DNA of 64,000 nt from Bizionia saleffrena (GCF_008086175.1 NZ_VSKM01000012.1:24055-88054), one strand, 5' to 3'; shown: positions 9,310-18,408, counted from the stretch's first letter. Numbers and translations: made by a program. The notes: generated from the letters alone by a model not told the origin.

Positions 9310-9950
9310 GTTTTCAGTCCTTTTTTTCTTAATTTTTGAAGTGCTAAAAAGGGATCATTCCTAAATGTTGTTTTGATCCAAATTCTATTTGAATAACAGT
9401 ACAGTGCTCCAAATCATATACTTGGAGTTAAGAAGTAGATTTTTAAAAAGGGTTTAGATTGGTCTCTTCGAGAGCCGTCGAGAGGTTACTTATAAAGTGA
9501 CAAATAGAAAAGAATAGCTAACCGCGACAAGCCTAGGCTTTAGTGACTCTTTAGCGCCCTTGGAGGGGTGCACCGCTCCTTTAGAATTAGAATGAATGCT
9601 CTGCCGGGATATTTGGAAATTCGAACGCCTACACACAGATACACAGCTTTTGAGAATGCTGTGGCGTGCGTAAAAAAGAAATGGATAAATAGCGTTAACA
9701 CCTTACATCGAAATTATATCCCTCACTCAAAAAAAAGCACGATAAGTAAAGGTGTTTTGAAAAGCAACGCGATAAAGGCTGTCGTATCCCAAAGCCATGA
9801 ATTCTTAATTCTCACTACGCCTTTTAGCGATACCCTATAGATGGTGTATGGATGCCCTATGGATACCCTATGGATAATGTATGAGGAGTGTATGGTTAAA
9901 AAGCGTTTAAAACAGCCTTTTTAAAAGTTAAGACAGTATACTTAGTCGTA
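9310..9950. other. Gene-poor gap of about 640 bp
   Basis: No convincing gene. A 90-codon open frame at 9568-9840 has no recognisable domain, an ordinary composition for random sequence and no promoter, so I do not call it. Visible structure includes an imperfect 18-bp palindrome at 9562-9579 (GGAGGGGTGCACCGCTCC, one mismatched pair), CTCTTCGAGAG at about 9463, and the 11-bp repeat array at 9829-9894. It may be decayed sequence or hold an unrecognised RNA. Confidence 0.5.
9829..9894. repeat. 11-bp degenerate tandem repeat, six copies
   Basis: Six contiguous 11-base units: GATACCCTATA, GATGGTGTATG, GATGCCCTATG, GATACCCTATG, GATAATGTATG, AGGAGTGTATG. The shared core is GATnnnnTATG. There are no spacers, so this is not CRISPR. 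The array lies in the gap 57 bp downstream of the stop codon of the minus-strand stress-protein gene. The function is unknown; it may be slippage-derived or a binding-site array. Confidence 0.75.
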
Positions 9951-10775
9951 TTAAATCTTAAAAGTAATTACGGGTCTTTTTGCGTGGTTCACTAAGTCCT
10001 CACTAATACTGCCATTTAAAAAGTGCGAGATCCCTTGTCGGCCGTGCGTGCTAATTCCAATCAAATCGGCATTAATAATTTGCGAGAAATTTAAAATGCC
10101 TTTCTCTACGCTCTCGTCATTATAGATGTTAGTTGTAAAATTTTCGAATGTATTACCTTCAATAAATTCTCGTATTCTTACTTTGGCAGTAGCGGTAGTT
10201 GTAAAATTCCCCATAGTATTCACCATAAGTAAGTGGATTTTAGCATTAAAAAGTTCGGCAAGTTTAATGGCTTGTTTGTAGGTGTCTTTATTATCATTTT
10301 TAAAATCTGATGCAAAAACAAACTCTTCAATAGTAAAATTAATATGTTCGTTTTTAATCACAAGAACAGGAACATCGGAGGTTCTTACAATTTTTTCTGC
10401 GGTCGATCCAATAAACATTTCTTTTAAACCATCTGCCCCGTGAGATCCCATAATTATTAAATCAATTCTGTTTTTTTTACACGTTTCTAAAATACCTTGA
10501 GAAATTTCTTTAAAATCAACAGTATGCGTGATCGAGAGAGATTGTAAATAGTCTTTTTCTAAAAGATCTTCAAATTTTTTCTGAGCTAATTTCATGAAAT
10601 AGACAGCTTCTGGGAGCTCGGTTGGCGTGCCTAACTCACTAATTTGTTGGAGTGGTAAATCTAGTAGATGCAGAAGTAAAAGCTCACAATCGTGTTTTTT
10701 TGCGAGCTGAGCAGCCACCTTTAATGCGTTTTCTGCTTCCGGTGAAAAGTCGGTAGGAACAAGTATTTTTTTCAT
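9951..10775 (-). CDS. Tandem-domain universal stress protein
   Basis: A 274-residue cytoplasmic protein with two UspA domains in tandem. The first begins KKILVPTDFSPEAENAL and ends with the nucleotide-binding loop MGSHGADGLKEMFIGSTAEKI (G-x2-G-x9-G-S/T type). The second ends with the related STHGRQGISHFLNGSISEDL. ATP binding is therefore likely in both halves. The open frame extends 77 codons upstream into the rimP promoter region, but the UspA start motif begins at the ATG at 10773-10775, which I use. A promoter-like pair on the minus strand (ATTG at 10829-10832, N19, TAACTTTA at 10802-10809) supports this start. The gene is divergent from rimP, and its promoter overlaps the rimP control region. 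Confidence 0.93.
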   Translation of the reverse strand: MKKILVPTDFSPEAENALKVAAQLAKKHDCELLLLHLLDLPLQQISELGTPTELPEAVYFMKLAQKKFEDLLEKDYLQSLSITHTVDFKEISQGILETCKKNRIDLIIMGSHGADGLKEMFIGSTAEKIVRTSDVPVLVIKNEHINFTIEEFVFASDFKNDNKDTYKQAIKLAELFNAKIHLLMVNTMGNFTTTATAKVRIREFIEGNTFENFTTNIYNDESVEKGILNFSQIINADLIGISTHGRQGISHFLNGSISEDLVNHAKRPVITFKI

Positions 10776-10801
10776 AAAAGAGGTTGTTTTAGTTGTTTTT
10801 C

Positions 10802-10832
10802 TAAAGTTAACTATAAAATTTGATATTTCAAT
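10802..10832 (-). promoter_or_regulatory. Likely promoter of the universal stress protein gene
   Basis: Read on the minus strand: ATTG, a 19-base spacer, then TAACTTTA. The -7 element differs from TAnnTTTG by one base. It lies 27 bases upstream of the chosen start codon. Confidence 0.5.
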
Positions 10833-10857
10833 AATTATGTAAATCAATATAATTGTG

Positions 10858-10865
10858 TATATTTG
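10858..10865 (+). promoter_or_regulatory. -7 element of the rimP-nusA-infB operon
   Basis: TATATTTG matches TAnnTTTG exactly. The -33 position (10835-10838) reads TTAT, so only half matches the consensus. The expected start point is near 10872, upstream of the leader hairpin. Confidence 0.55.
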
Positions 10866-10890
10866 CACCGTTGTAATAAAAAAAGAAAGC

Positions 10891-10916
10891 GAGGGGACGG
10901 AGAGTCCCCTCTTTTT
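10891..10916 (+). promoter_or_regulatory. Terminator-like hairpin in the rimP leader
   Basis: Perfect 8-bp GC-rich stem GAGGGGAC / GTCCCCTC (10891-10898 with 10904-10911), loop GGAGA, followed at once by five T. It lies about 20 bases after the predicted transcription start and 10 bases before the rimP ATG. It has the form of an intrinsic terminator or attenuator placed inside the operon leader. A role in mRNA stability is the alternative. Confidence 0.6.
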
Positions 10917-10926
10917 ATACTTAAGA

Positions 10927-11388
10927 ATGTTTGTAGCAAAAGTCAAAGAATTATTAGAAAACGGACTATTAGAAAGAGAAGATCTTTTTCTAATAGATCT
11001 TACCATTTCGGGAGATAACGAGGTTACTATTATTATCGATGGAGATCAAGGCGTTAAGGTAGAAGATTGTATCTTTGTTAGCCGCGCAATCGAACATAAT
11101 ATTGATAGTGAAGAATACGATTTTTCTTTAGAAGTCGCTTCAGCAGGGGCAACAACACCTTTAAAATTGCCAAGACAATACAAGAAAAATATTGGACGCG
11201 AAATAGAGGTGAGAACAGCAACTGAAACGATTACTGCAAAGTTAGTTTCTGCTTCAGAGGAAGCAATAGAGTTAGAATGGAAAGCAAGAGAACCTAAACC
11301 TATAGGAAAAGGTAAAGTTACCGTTCAGAAAAAAGCAAATATTGTCTATGATAACATATTAGAGGCAAAAGTGATGATAAAATTTTAA
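10927..11388 (+). CDS. rimP: Ribosome maturation factor RimP
   Basis: RimP, 153 residues, needed for late assembly of the 30S subunit. The N-terminal alpha/beta domain includes LFLIDLTISGDNEVTIIIDGD and VEDCIFVSRAIEHN. The family signature LEVASAGATTPLKLPRQYKKNIGREIEV follows (corresponding to the VSSPG-type loop), then the SH3-like C-terminal domain. The frame is open 24 codons further upstream, but that stretch would translate the leader hairpin, and the family start matches the ATG at 10927 (MFVAKVKELLE). It is first in the conserved rimP-nusA-infB operon; nusA starts 13 bp downstream. Confidence 0.96.
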   Translation: MFVAKVKELLENGLLEREDLFLIDLTISGDNEVTIIIDGDQGVKVEDCIFVSRAIEHNIDSEEYDFSLEVASAGATTPLKLPRQYKKNIGREIEVRTATETITAKLVSASEEAIELEWKAREPKPIGKGKVTVQKKANIVYDNILEAKVMIKF

Positions 11389-11401
11389 TTCAATAAGAGT
11401 T

Positions 11402-12634
11402 ATGGAAAATCTTGCATTAATTGAATCGTTTTCGGAGTTTAAAGACGATAAATTAATCGACCGTGTTACATTAATGGCTATTTTAGAAGATGTTTTTAGA
11501 AATGCCTTAAAAAAGAAATTTGGAGATGATGATAATTTTGATATCATTATAAATCCAGATAAGGGAGATTTAGAAATATGGAGAAATAGAATCGTGGTAG
11601 CAGACGGAGAAGTGGAAGAGCCCAACCAGGAAATTTCATTATCTGAAGCGCGTAAAATTGAACCAGATTTTGAAGTAGGTGAAGATGTGTCTGAAGAAGT
11701 AAAATTAATAGATCTTGGTCGTCGTTCTATTTTAGCATTACGCCAAAATTTAATTTCGAAAATTCAAGAACACGATAACACTAATATCTACAAGCAATTT
11801 AAGGATTTAGAAGGATCTTTATATAGTGCAGAGGTACACCATATTCGTCACCGTGCCGTTATTTTATTAGACGACGAGGGCAACGAAATTATATTACCAA
11901 AAGAAAAACAAATTCCTTCAGATTTTTTCAGAAAAGGAGATAATGTAAGAGGGATTATTGATAGTGTAGAATTAAAAGGGAACAAACCGTCCATTATAAT
12001 GTCGCGTACTTCTCCTAAATTCTTAGAAAAATTATTTGAAGCTGAAATTCCAGAAGTATTTGATGGTTTAATTACCATTCAAAATGTAGTGCGAATTCCA
12101 GGTGAAAAAGCAAAAGTTGCGGTAGATTCTTACGATGATAGAATAGATCCTGTTGGCGCTTGTGTGGGTATGAAAGGATCTAGAATTCACGGTATTGTTC
12201 GCGAATTAGGAAACGAAAATATCGATGTAATTAATTATACAACAAACTTACAGTTATACATTACGAGAGCATTAAGCCCGGCACGTGTAACATCTATTAA
12301 AATAGACGAGGAAAATAAAAGAGCAGAAGCGATTTTAAAACCCGAAGAGGTAAGTAAAGCAATTGGTCGTGGCGGTCACAACATCCGTTTAGCAGGCCAA
12401 TTAACAGGTTACGAAATTGATGTCTTTAGAGAAGGTGCAGAAGAAGATGTGGAATTAAGAGAATTCTCAGATGAAATTGAAGGCTGGATCATCTCCGAAT
12501 TTAGCAAAGCAGGTTTGGATACAGCGAAAAGCATATTAGAACAAGATGTTGAAGATTTAATAAAAAGAACAGATCTGGAAGAGGAGACAATTCTGGATGT
12601 TATTAGAATTCTTAAGGAAGAATTCGAAGATTAA
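11402..12634 (+). CDS. nusA: Transcription termination/antitermination factor NusA
   Basis: NusA, 410 residues. It binds RNA polymerase and nascent RNA to control pausing, termination and antitermination. The N-terminal polymerase-binding domain covers about residues 1-125. It is followed by an S1 domain (LYSAEVHHIRHRAVILLDD), KH1 (GACVGMKGSRIHGIVRELG) and KH2 (AIGRGGHNIRLAGQLTGYEI). A short acidic C-terminal extension follows, without the repeated acidic domains seen in enterobacterial NusA. This is the usual architecture in Bacteroidota. It sits between rimP (13 bp) and infB (37 bp). Confidence 0.97.
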   Translation: MENLALIESFSEFKDDKLIDRVTLMAILEDVFRNALKKKFGDDDNFDIIINPDKGDLEIWRNRIVVADGEVEEPNQEISLSEARKIEPDFEVGEDVSEEVKLIDLGRRSILALRQNLISKIQEHDNTNIYKQFKDLEGSLYSAEVHHIRHRAVILLDDEGNEIILPKEKQIPSDFFRKGDNVRGIIDSVELKGNKPSIIMSRTSPKFLEKLFEAEIPEVFDGLITIQNVVRIPGEKAKVAVDSYDDRIDPVGACVGMKGSRIHGIVRELGNENIDVINYTTNLQLYITRALSPARVTSIKIDEENKRAEAILKPEEVSKAIGRGGHNIRLAGQLTGYEIDVFREGAEEDVELREFSDEIEGWIISEFSKAGLDTAKSILEQDVEDLIKRTDLEEETILDVIRILKEEFED

Positions 12635-12671
12635 CATATATTTGAGTAAAATTAAAGGTTAAAGGCAATTT

Positions 12672-15644
12672 ATGGCTGAAACGATTAGATTAAATAAAGT
12701 ATTACGTGAGCTTAACATCTCGTTAGATCGTGCCGTAGAATTTTTGAATTCTAAAGGTATCGAGATCGAGAAGCGTCCAACAACGAAAATATCTCAAGAC
12801 ACTTATAACGTGCTTTCAGGTGAGTTTCAAACAGATGCGAGCAAAAAAGTAAAATCTCAAGAAGTTAGTGAAGCTAAGCAGAAAGAAAAGGACGATTTGC
12901 GTTTAAAACGTGAAAAAGAATTGGAAGCTAAGCAGAAAGAAGATGAAGAGAGAGAACGCGCTAGAAAGCAAGAGGTTGTTAAAGCTAATAAACCCCTTTC
13001 AGGCCCTAAACAAGTAGGCAAAATCGACCTTGATCCTAAAAAGGCCAAGGAAGAATCTAAGCCAGCTGAAACTCCAAAAGTAGAGACTCCTAAAGTTGAA
13101 GCTCCTAAAGTAGAAACGCCAAAAACTGAAGCCCCTAAAAAGGAAGCGCTTAAAGTGGACGCCGAAACTAAAAAGGAACCTTCAAAACCGGAGGTTAAAA
13201 CAGAGACAGCTAAACCTAAAACTACAGTGTCTAAAACAGAACCTGTAAAAACAGAAAAACCTAAAGCGACAGATAAGCCGTCTGTGGACTCTAAGGAGAC
13301 TGTTAAAAAAGTAGACACGCCAACACCCGCTAAAAAAATAGAGACTATAAAAGCAGATACTCCAAAAGTAGACACTCCAAAAGCCACTAAGAAAGCAGAA
13401 ACTCCGAAAGCAGAAACACCTAAAGTAGATGCTGTAAAAGAAGACGCTGAAAAACCTGGCGAGCTCGTTGAAGAAACAGTTAAAACAAAATATCAGAAAC
13501 TTTCAGGGCCAAAAATTGCAGGAGAGAAAATAGATCTTTCACAATTTAAAAAGCCTAAGAAAAAGAAAGATGATAAAAAAGAGATCGATAGCGCGAACAA
13601 GAAGAAACGTCGTCGTATCTCTAAACCAGGAGATAATAAACCGGGAACGTCAACAGGAGGGAATACCAGAACTAACGACAGATTTAAAGGGAAAAAAGCG
13701 ACGCCTGTACGTCGTACTACCGTTGTTAAAGAAGATCCTAGTGAAGATGATGTTAAAAAACAAGTAAGAGAAACCTTAGAGAAACTTCAGGGTAAATCTA
13801 ACAAAGGTAGAGGTGCTAAATATCGTAGAAATAAAAGAGATTCACACAGAGATCAAACTGAAAAATCGCTTGAACAACTAGAAGCTGAAAGCAAAATCCT
13901 TAAAGTTACAGAGTTTGTAACCGCAAGCGAGGTCGCTATGATGATGGATGTTCCTGTAACAAAAATTATCTCTGCATGTATGTCTTTAGGTATGATGGTA
14001 ACAATGAATCAACGTTTAGACGCTGAAACGTTAACTATTGTAGCCGATGAGTTTGGTTATGAAGTAGTATTTGTAACTGCCGATATTGAGGAATCCATTG
14101 TAGAGGTTCTGGACAAACCGGAAGATTTGGTTACCAGAGCACCTATTGTAACGGTAATGGGTCACGTAGATCATGGTAAAACATCGTTATTAGATTACAT
14201 CCGTAAGGAAAATGTAATCGCTGGAGAATCGGGAGGAATCACACAGCATATTGGTGCGTATGGTGTAGAATTAGAAAACGGACAGAAAATCTCGTTTTTA
14301 GATACACCAGGTCACGAGGCCTTTACCGCAATGCGTGCGCGTGGAGCTCAAGTTACCGATATCGCTATTATTGTAGCTGCTGCCGATGATGATATTATGC
14401 CGCAAACTAAAGAGGCTATTGCTCACGCTCAAGCTGCAGGAGTTCCTATTGTGTTTGCCATTAATAAAATTGATAAGCCAACAGCAAATCCTGAGAAAAT
14501 TAAAGAAGGATTAGCACAAATGAACCTTTTAGTTGAAGATTGGGGAGGTAAAATTCAATCGCACGATATTTCAGCTAAACAGGGAACTGGTGTTAAAGAA
14601 TTATTAGAGAAAATATTACTAGAAGCAGAGATTCTAGAACTTAAAGCAAACCCGAACAAGCCAGCAGTGGGTACAGTCGTAGAAGCTTATTTAGATAAAG
14701 GACGTGGTTACGTGTCTACTATTTTAGTCCAAGCCGGTACACTTCGTATTGGAGATTATGTATTAGCAGGTAAAAATAGTGGTAAGATTAAGGCTATGCA
14801 AGACGAAAGAGGCCGTGAGGTTCTTGAGGCCGGACCATCGACACCGGTATCTATATTGGGATTAGACGGTGCTACACAAGCAGGAGATAAGTTTAGTGTT
14901 TTTGCAGATGAAAGAGAAGCCAAACAAATTGCAACTAAACGTATGCAGTTGCAACGTGAGCAAGATGTACGTACTACTAAAACATTAACGCTTGCCGAAA
15001 TAGGAAGACGTATTGCTTTAGGAACGTTTAAAGAATTAAATATTATTCTTAAAGGTGATGTTGATGGATCTGTTGAAGCCTTAACCGATTCGTTCCAAAA
15101 ACTATCAACCGAAGAAATACAAGTTAATATCTTACATAAAGGTGTTGGTGCCATTACAGAGAGTGATGTGTTATTAGCAACTGCTTCAGATGCTATTATT
15201 ATCGGATTTAATGTAAGACCAGTGGGTAACGCTCGCGTTATTGCAGATCGTGAAGAAGTGGATATTAGAACCTATTCTATTATTTATGATGCTATCAACG
15301 ATCTTAAAGATGCAATGGAAGGAATGTTATCTCCAGAATTAAAAGAGGAGATTACGGGTACTGCCGAAATTAGAGAGATCTTTAAAGTGTCTAAAGTAGG
15401 TTCAATTGCGGGTTGTATGGTAATGAATGGTAAAATATTCAGAAACTCAAGAATTCGTTTAATAAGAGATGGTGTTGTAATGCACACAGGTGGTTTAACC
15501 TCTCTAAAACGATTTAAAGACGACGCTAAAGAAGTTGCTAAAGGATACGATTGTGGTATGCAAATTAAAAATTATAACGATATCGAAGAGGGCGATACTA
15601 TTGAAGCGTTCCACGAAGTTGAAGTAAAAAAGAAGTTGAGATAA
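12672..15644 (+). CDS. infB: Translation initiation factor IF-2
   Basis: IF-2, 990 residues, the GTPase that brings initiator tRNA to the 30S subunit. After a small N-terminal helical domain, about residues 55-300 are a charged low-complexity linker with a repeated Pro-Lys-Val-Glu-Thr/Ala-type motif. A basic stretch and an IF2 N2-type domain follow, then the G domain: G1 GHVDHGKTS (Gly497), G2 [11 protein letters not shown]3 DTPGHEAF, G4 NKID, G5 SAKQGTG. Domains II to IV complete the protein to the end. All GTPase motifs are intact. It closes the rimP operon and is followed directly by a strong terminator. Confidence 0.98.
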   Translation: MAETIRLNKVLRELNISLDRAVEFLNSKGIEIEKRPTTKISQDTYNVLSGEFQTDASKKVKSQEVSEAKQKEKDDLRLKREKELEAKQKEDEERERARKQEVVKANKPLSGPKQVGKIDLDPKKAKEESKPAETPKVETPKVEAPKVETPKTEAPKKEALKVDAETKKEPSKPEVKTETAKPKTTVSKTEPVKTEKPKATDKPSVDSKETVKKVDTPTPAKKIETIKADTPKVDTPKATKKAETPKAETPKVDAVKEDAEKPGELVEETVKTKYQKLSGPKIAGEKIDLSQFKKPKKKKDDKKEIDSANKKKRRRISKPGDNKPGTSTGGNTRTNDRFKGKKATPVRRTTVVKEDPSEDDVKKQVRETLEKLQGKSNKGRGAKYRRNKRDSHRDQTEKSLEQLEAESKILKVTEFVTASEVAMMMDVPVTKIISACMSLGMMVTMNQRLDAETLTIVADEFGYEVVFVTADIEESIVEVLDKPEDLVTRAPIVTVMGHVDHGKTSLLDYIRKENVIAGESGGITQHIGAYGVELENGQKISFLDTPGHEAFTAMRARGAQVTDIAIIVAAADDDIMPQTKEAIAHAQAAGVPIVFAINKIDKPTANPEKIKEGLAQMNLLVEDWGGKIQSHDISAKQGTGVKELLEKILLEAEILELKANPNKPAVGTVVEAYLDKGRGYVSTILVQAGTLRIGDYVLAGKNSGKIKAMQDERGREVLEAGPSTPVSILGLDGATQAGDKFSVFADEREAKQIATKRMQLQREQDVRTTKTLTLAEIGRRIALGTFKELNIILKGDVDGSVEALTDSFQKLSTEEIQVNILHKGVGAITESDVLLATASDAIIIGFNVRPVGNARVIADREEVDIRTYSIIYDAINDLKDAMEGMLSPELKEEITGTAEIREIFKVSKVGSIAGCMVMNGKIFRNSRIRLIRDGVVMHTGGLTSLKRFKDDAKEVAKGYDCGMQIKNYNDIEEGDTIEAFHEVEVKKKLR

Positions 15645-15667
15645 ACATCTACCTTTTTAAATATAAT

Positions 15668-15700
15668 AAAAAGCATCTATTGAAAAATAGATGCTTTTTT
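15668..15700 (+). terminator. Terminator of the rimP-nusA-infB operon
   Basis: Stem AAAAAGCATCTATT / AATAGATGCTTTTT with loop GAAA, ending in a T run, 24 bases after the infB stop. Confidence 0.9.
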
Positions 15701-16410
15701 ACTTTTATGAGTTACCAGATTTTAATAGCACAAACGCAATCGCGTTGTGCGCAATCTAGCGGCTACTTATACAGTGATGTGCTGTAGTTTCAAACTTCGG
15801 GTTTATTGTTCCTGAGAACACGGGAAAGGGCCGATCACGCCGTAACGAAAAAACCGAACGGTCTATGCTATTAGTTTACATTATGGATGTTTCTAAATTG
15901 AGACGCCACTTTAACGTCGTATGTATTCTTCAACATTAAGTAGTTTTTTGTTTAGTTAGGTCTATACAGTGATTTTATGTTTCAAATAGGGAATGGATTG
16001 AAAGGTGCTGTACTGCGTTTTTGTTTATATGTTATTCTGTAATTTTTAAGATAGTATAACAGCTGTTGCTTTCGGGTACAATCAAGCCAGCCTTATAGTA
16101 CAGGAGATTTTGAAGATATTATCTATTAATTTCTGTGGTATCGCAATTCAGTGTATCGCTGTATTTAAAGTATGCTATAAAATGAGAACAACCGTGTTTT
16201 GTATAAAAAAACAGATTACGGCTACCCTATTTTATTAGTGGATTTCTATACTGAAGTGTTAAATAATAAGCGAGGTGTTTTCGAGGCTGACTGAATTTTA
16301 AACGGTACGTTATAGATGAGAGTTTAATCGGTCTCTAGAATTAAAGGTTATGTAATATATACGATCAATTATGAAATATAAAACGTAACGTCTATAAGCT
16401 TCCCTAATAA
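15701..16410. other. Gene-poor gap of about 710 bp
   Basis: No open frame with recognisable content and no tRNA. The clearest structure is a near-perfect hairpin at 15728-15750 (GCACAA, bulged A, CGC, loop AATC, GCG, TTGTGC). There is also a small hairpin TGTTC-CTGA-GAACA at about 15808-15821. Base composition looks like ordinary AT-rich spacer with some GC-richer patches (15740-15860). It could hold an unrecognised RNA or the remains of a lost gene. Confidence 0.45.
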
Positions 16411-16452
16411 AAAAAAGCACCTCATTTAGCGATTTAAATGAGGTGCTTTTTT
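16411..16452 (-). terminator. Bidirectional-looking terminator after the SPOR gene
   Basis: An 18-bp stem pairs AAAAAAGCACCTCATTTA (16411-16428) with its complement (16435-16452), with a 6-base loop and T runs on both strands. It lies 21 bases beyond the stop of the minus-strand SPOR gene. Confidence 0.88.
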
Positions 16453-16473
16453 ATTCCTACTAAAGGGAAGTAA

Positions 16474-16866
16474 TTATTGTTTTTTTGGGTTTAAAGGAAA
16501 GGCATTCGGAAATGTTTTTTTAATTTTAGCTAAAGCCCGGTCAGCCTCTAATCGCGATCTAAAGCTTCCTGCATAAATTTTGTAATTAGGCGTCTCGTAT
16601 TTAAGCGAAGTGCTCCAATCCGTATGTGCCTGCTTAAACTTACTACGTGCACTTTCCGCTCCTTCTAAACTCCCGGAGTAGATATTAATACGGTAACGCT
16701 CATTATCACTCTCATTAGTGTTTATTTCTTTCTTTAATTCTAACAATTTTGTAATTTTGGAATCTTGATTGATCACTAATGTTCCTTCTTGCGCGTGACT
16801 GTAAAAACAGACTGATAGTGTTAATAAAATCACTAAACTGCTGTTTCTTAATGGTAATAATTTCAT
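16474..16866 (-). CDS. Exported SPOR-domain protein
   Basis: A 130-residue protein with a classical signal peptide (residues 1-25, VILLTLSVCFYSHA then Q). A single SPOR domain at about 56-127 has the two-repeat pattern YRINIYSGSLEGAESARSKF and YKIYAGSFRSRLEADRALAKI. SPOR domains bind denuded glycan strands of peptidoglycan, often at the division site. With no other domain, it is a small periplasmic peptidoglycan-binding protein. A -7 element (TACATTTG on the minus strand, 16886-16893) lies just upstream. It is divergent from the act operon. Confidence 0.88.
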   Translation of the reverse strand: MKLLPLRNSSLVILLTLSVCFYSHAQEGTLVINQDSKITKLLELKKEINTNESDNERYRINIYSGSLEGAESARSKFKQAHTDWSTSLKYETPNYKIYAGSFRSRLEADRALAKIKKTFPNAFPLNPKKQ

Positions 16867-16968
16867 AGAGTTATCTTTAGGTATGCAAATGTATAGGTTA
16901 TAAACGTAAAATGGATGTATTTTCTTATTTAGAATTTATCTAAATTAATAATTAAGACTTCTCTAACA

Positions 16969-16999
16969 TTTATAAAATCGACTTTAAGTATTACTTTTG
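16969..16999 (+). promoter_or_regulatory. Likely promoter of the act-cta operon
   Basis: TTTA (16969-16972), a 19-base spacer, then TACTTTTG (16992-16999). The -7 element is exact and the -33 differs by one base. It lies 35 bases upstream of the first possible actA start. Confidence 0.6.
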
Positions 17000-17034
17000 C
17001 TTAGAAATTTATAAGCGTATATTTCTTTCTGAAT

Positions 17035-18372
17035 ATGAAAAAATCGTACCAAAGTTTGGAAGATAATTTAACTAATAATATGAAACAGGTGATTCACCGT
17101 AAATTAGGACGTAACATACTAGGTTTAGGTCTAATTATTTTACTAGCATTTTCTACTTCTCTTCAGGCCCAAGATGGCGATCCAGTTGCAGGTAAGGCAT
17201 TGTTTAACACGAATTGTGCAGCTTGTCATAAGTTAGACAAGAAAATGACAGGACCCGCATTGCGAAATGTCGAGGCGCGTTTAGCAGACGAAGAAGGTTT
17301 AGACCGAGAGTGGCTAAACAAATGGATACGTAACAGTGCCGGTATGGTAAATTCTGGCGATGCGTATGCCGTAAAAATTTACGAAGAATATAATGGTGCG
17401 GCAATGTCTGCATTTCCTTTGTTCTCTGATGCGGATATCGATAATATCTTAGCGTATACAGCAGAAGAGAAAAAAGAAGCACCGGTTGGTGTTACGGGAG
17501 TTGGAGCAGTAGCTGCAAACCCCCAAAATGATGGTGCTTCCAATAAGTTAATTCTTGCCGGTCTAGCATTATTGTTTTCTTTATTAGCGGGAGCGTTATT
17601 CTTAGTAAATAAAACACTACGCCGTTTTGCAGACGAAAAAGGCTTAGAATTAAATCAGAAACCAAAAAACACACCCATTTGGAAAGCTTTTCTCCAAAAC
17701 CAATTTTTAGTATTGGTAACTGTGGTGTTCTTATTGTTGGCTGGAGGTTATTTTGTTTACGGTTACTTAATGCAAGTAGGAGTAAATCAAGGTTACGAAC
17801 CAGTACAACCTATACATTTCTCACACAAAATACACGCCGGAGATAACGGAGTCGATTGTAAATATTGCCACTCTTCAGCAAGAGTGAGTAAGACGTCAGG
17901 TATTCCTTCTCTTAATGTATGTATGAACTGTCATAAATCTATTTACGAATATAACGGGGAAACTTCTGCTGCGTATTCTAAAGAGTTCTACGATGGAGAA
18001 ATTAAAAAATTATACGACGCTGTTGGATGGGATGATGCAGAGCAAAAATATACAGGAGTAGAGAAGCCAGTAAAATGGGTTAGAATTCATAATCTTCCAG
18101 ATTTTGCTTACTTTAATCACTCACAACACGTTGTCGTTGCAGGGTTAGAATGTCAAACGTGTCATGGACCTGTACAGGAAATGGAAATTATGTCTCAACA
18201 CTCTCCATTAACAATGGGGTGGTGTATTAACTGTCACCGTGAAACAAAAGTAAAAGTAAAGGACAATCCTTACTATACAAAAATTCACGAACAGTTATCA
18301 AAAAAGTACGGTGTTGAGGAATTAACAGCAGCTCAAATGGGTGGATTAGAATGTGGAAAATGCCACTACTAA
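17035..18372 (+). CDS. actA: Alternative complex III subunit ActA, six c-type heme motifs
   Basis: Multiheme cytochrome c subunit of the quinol oxidising alternative complex III, 445 residues. It has an N-terminal signal or anchor segment (LGLGLIILLAFSTSLQA) and then a monoheme cytochrome c domain with CAACH at 61-65. Two membrane helices follow (about 170-190 and 225-246), and then a pentaheme domain with CKYCH (275), CMNCH, CQTCH, CINCH and CGKCH. This makes six heme sites, one more than a plain pentaheme ActA. A second possible start is Met16 (17080), which gives a tidier signal peptide; the upstream ATG is kept because it lies at a sensible distance from the promoter. It is first of eight co-directional respiratory genes. 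Confidence 0.94.
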   Translation: MKKSYQSLEDNLTNNMKQVIHRKLGRNILGLGLIILLAFSTSLQAQDGDPVAGKALFNTNCAACHKLDKKMTGPALRNVEARLADEEGLDREWLNKWIRNSAGMVNSGDAYAVKIYEEYNGAAMSAFPLFSDADIDNILAYTAEEKKEAPVGVTGVGAVAANPQNDGASNKLILAGLALLFSLLAGALFLVNKTLRRFADEKGLELNQKPKNTPIWKAFLQNQFLVLVTVVFLLLAGGYFVYGYLMQVGVNQGYEPVQPIHFSHKIHAGDNGVDCKYCHSSARVSKTSGIPSLNVCMNCHKSIYEYNGETSAAYSKEFYDGEIKKLYDAVGWDDAEQKYTGVEKPVKWVRIHNLPDFAYFNHSQHVVVAGLECQTCHGPVQEMEIMSQHSPLTMGWCINCHRETKVKVKDNPYYTKIHEQLSKKYGVEELTAAQMGGLECGKCHY

Positions 18373-18408
18373 TAAAATTAATTAAAGAAGTAAATTCAAT
18401 TATATAAT

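Noticed and set aside
9568..9840. A 90-codon open frame in the gap after tRNA-Gln
   Set aside because: No recognisable domain or signal, no promoter, and it ends inside the first unit of the 11-bp repeat array. More likely chance in noncoding DNA.
9829..9894. Possible CRISPR array
   Set aside because: Repeat units are 11 bp and directly abut with no spacers, and no cas genes are present.
10855..10926. N-terminal extension of RimP by 24 codons
   Set aside because: It would translate the leader hairpin, and its first codons overlap the -7 element. The family start fits the ATG at 10927.
10776..11006. N-terminal extension of the universal stress protein by 77 codons
   Set aside because: The extension would translate the divergent promoter region and part of rimP, and the UspA domain begins exactly at the internal ATG.
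12857..13387. A 176-codon open frame antisense to the N-terminal part of infB
   Set aside because: It is the mirror of the low-complexity linker and translates to Ser/Thr/Val/Gly repeats. It lacks its own promoter and domain, and IF-2 clearly occupies the other strand.
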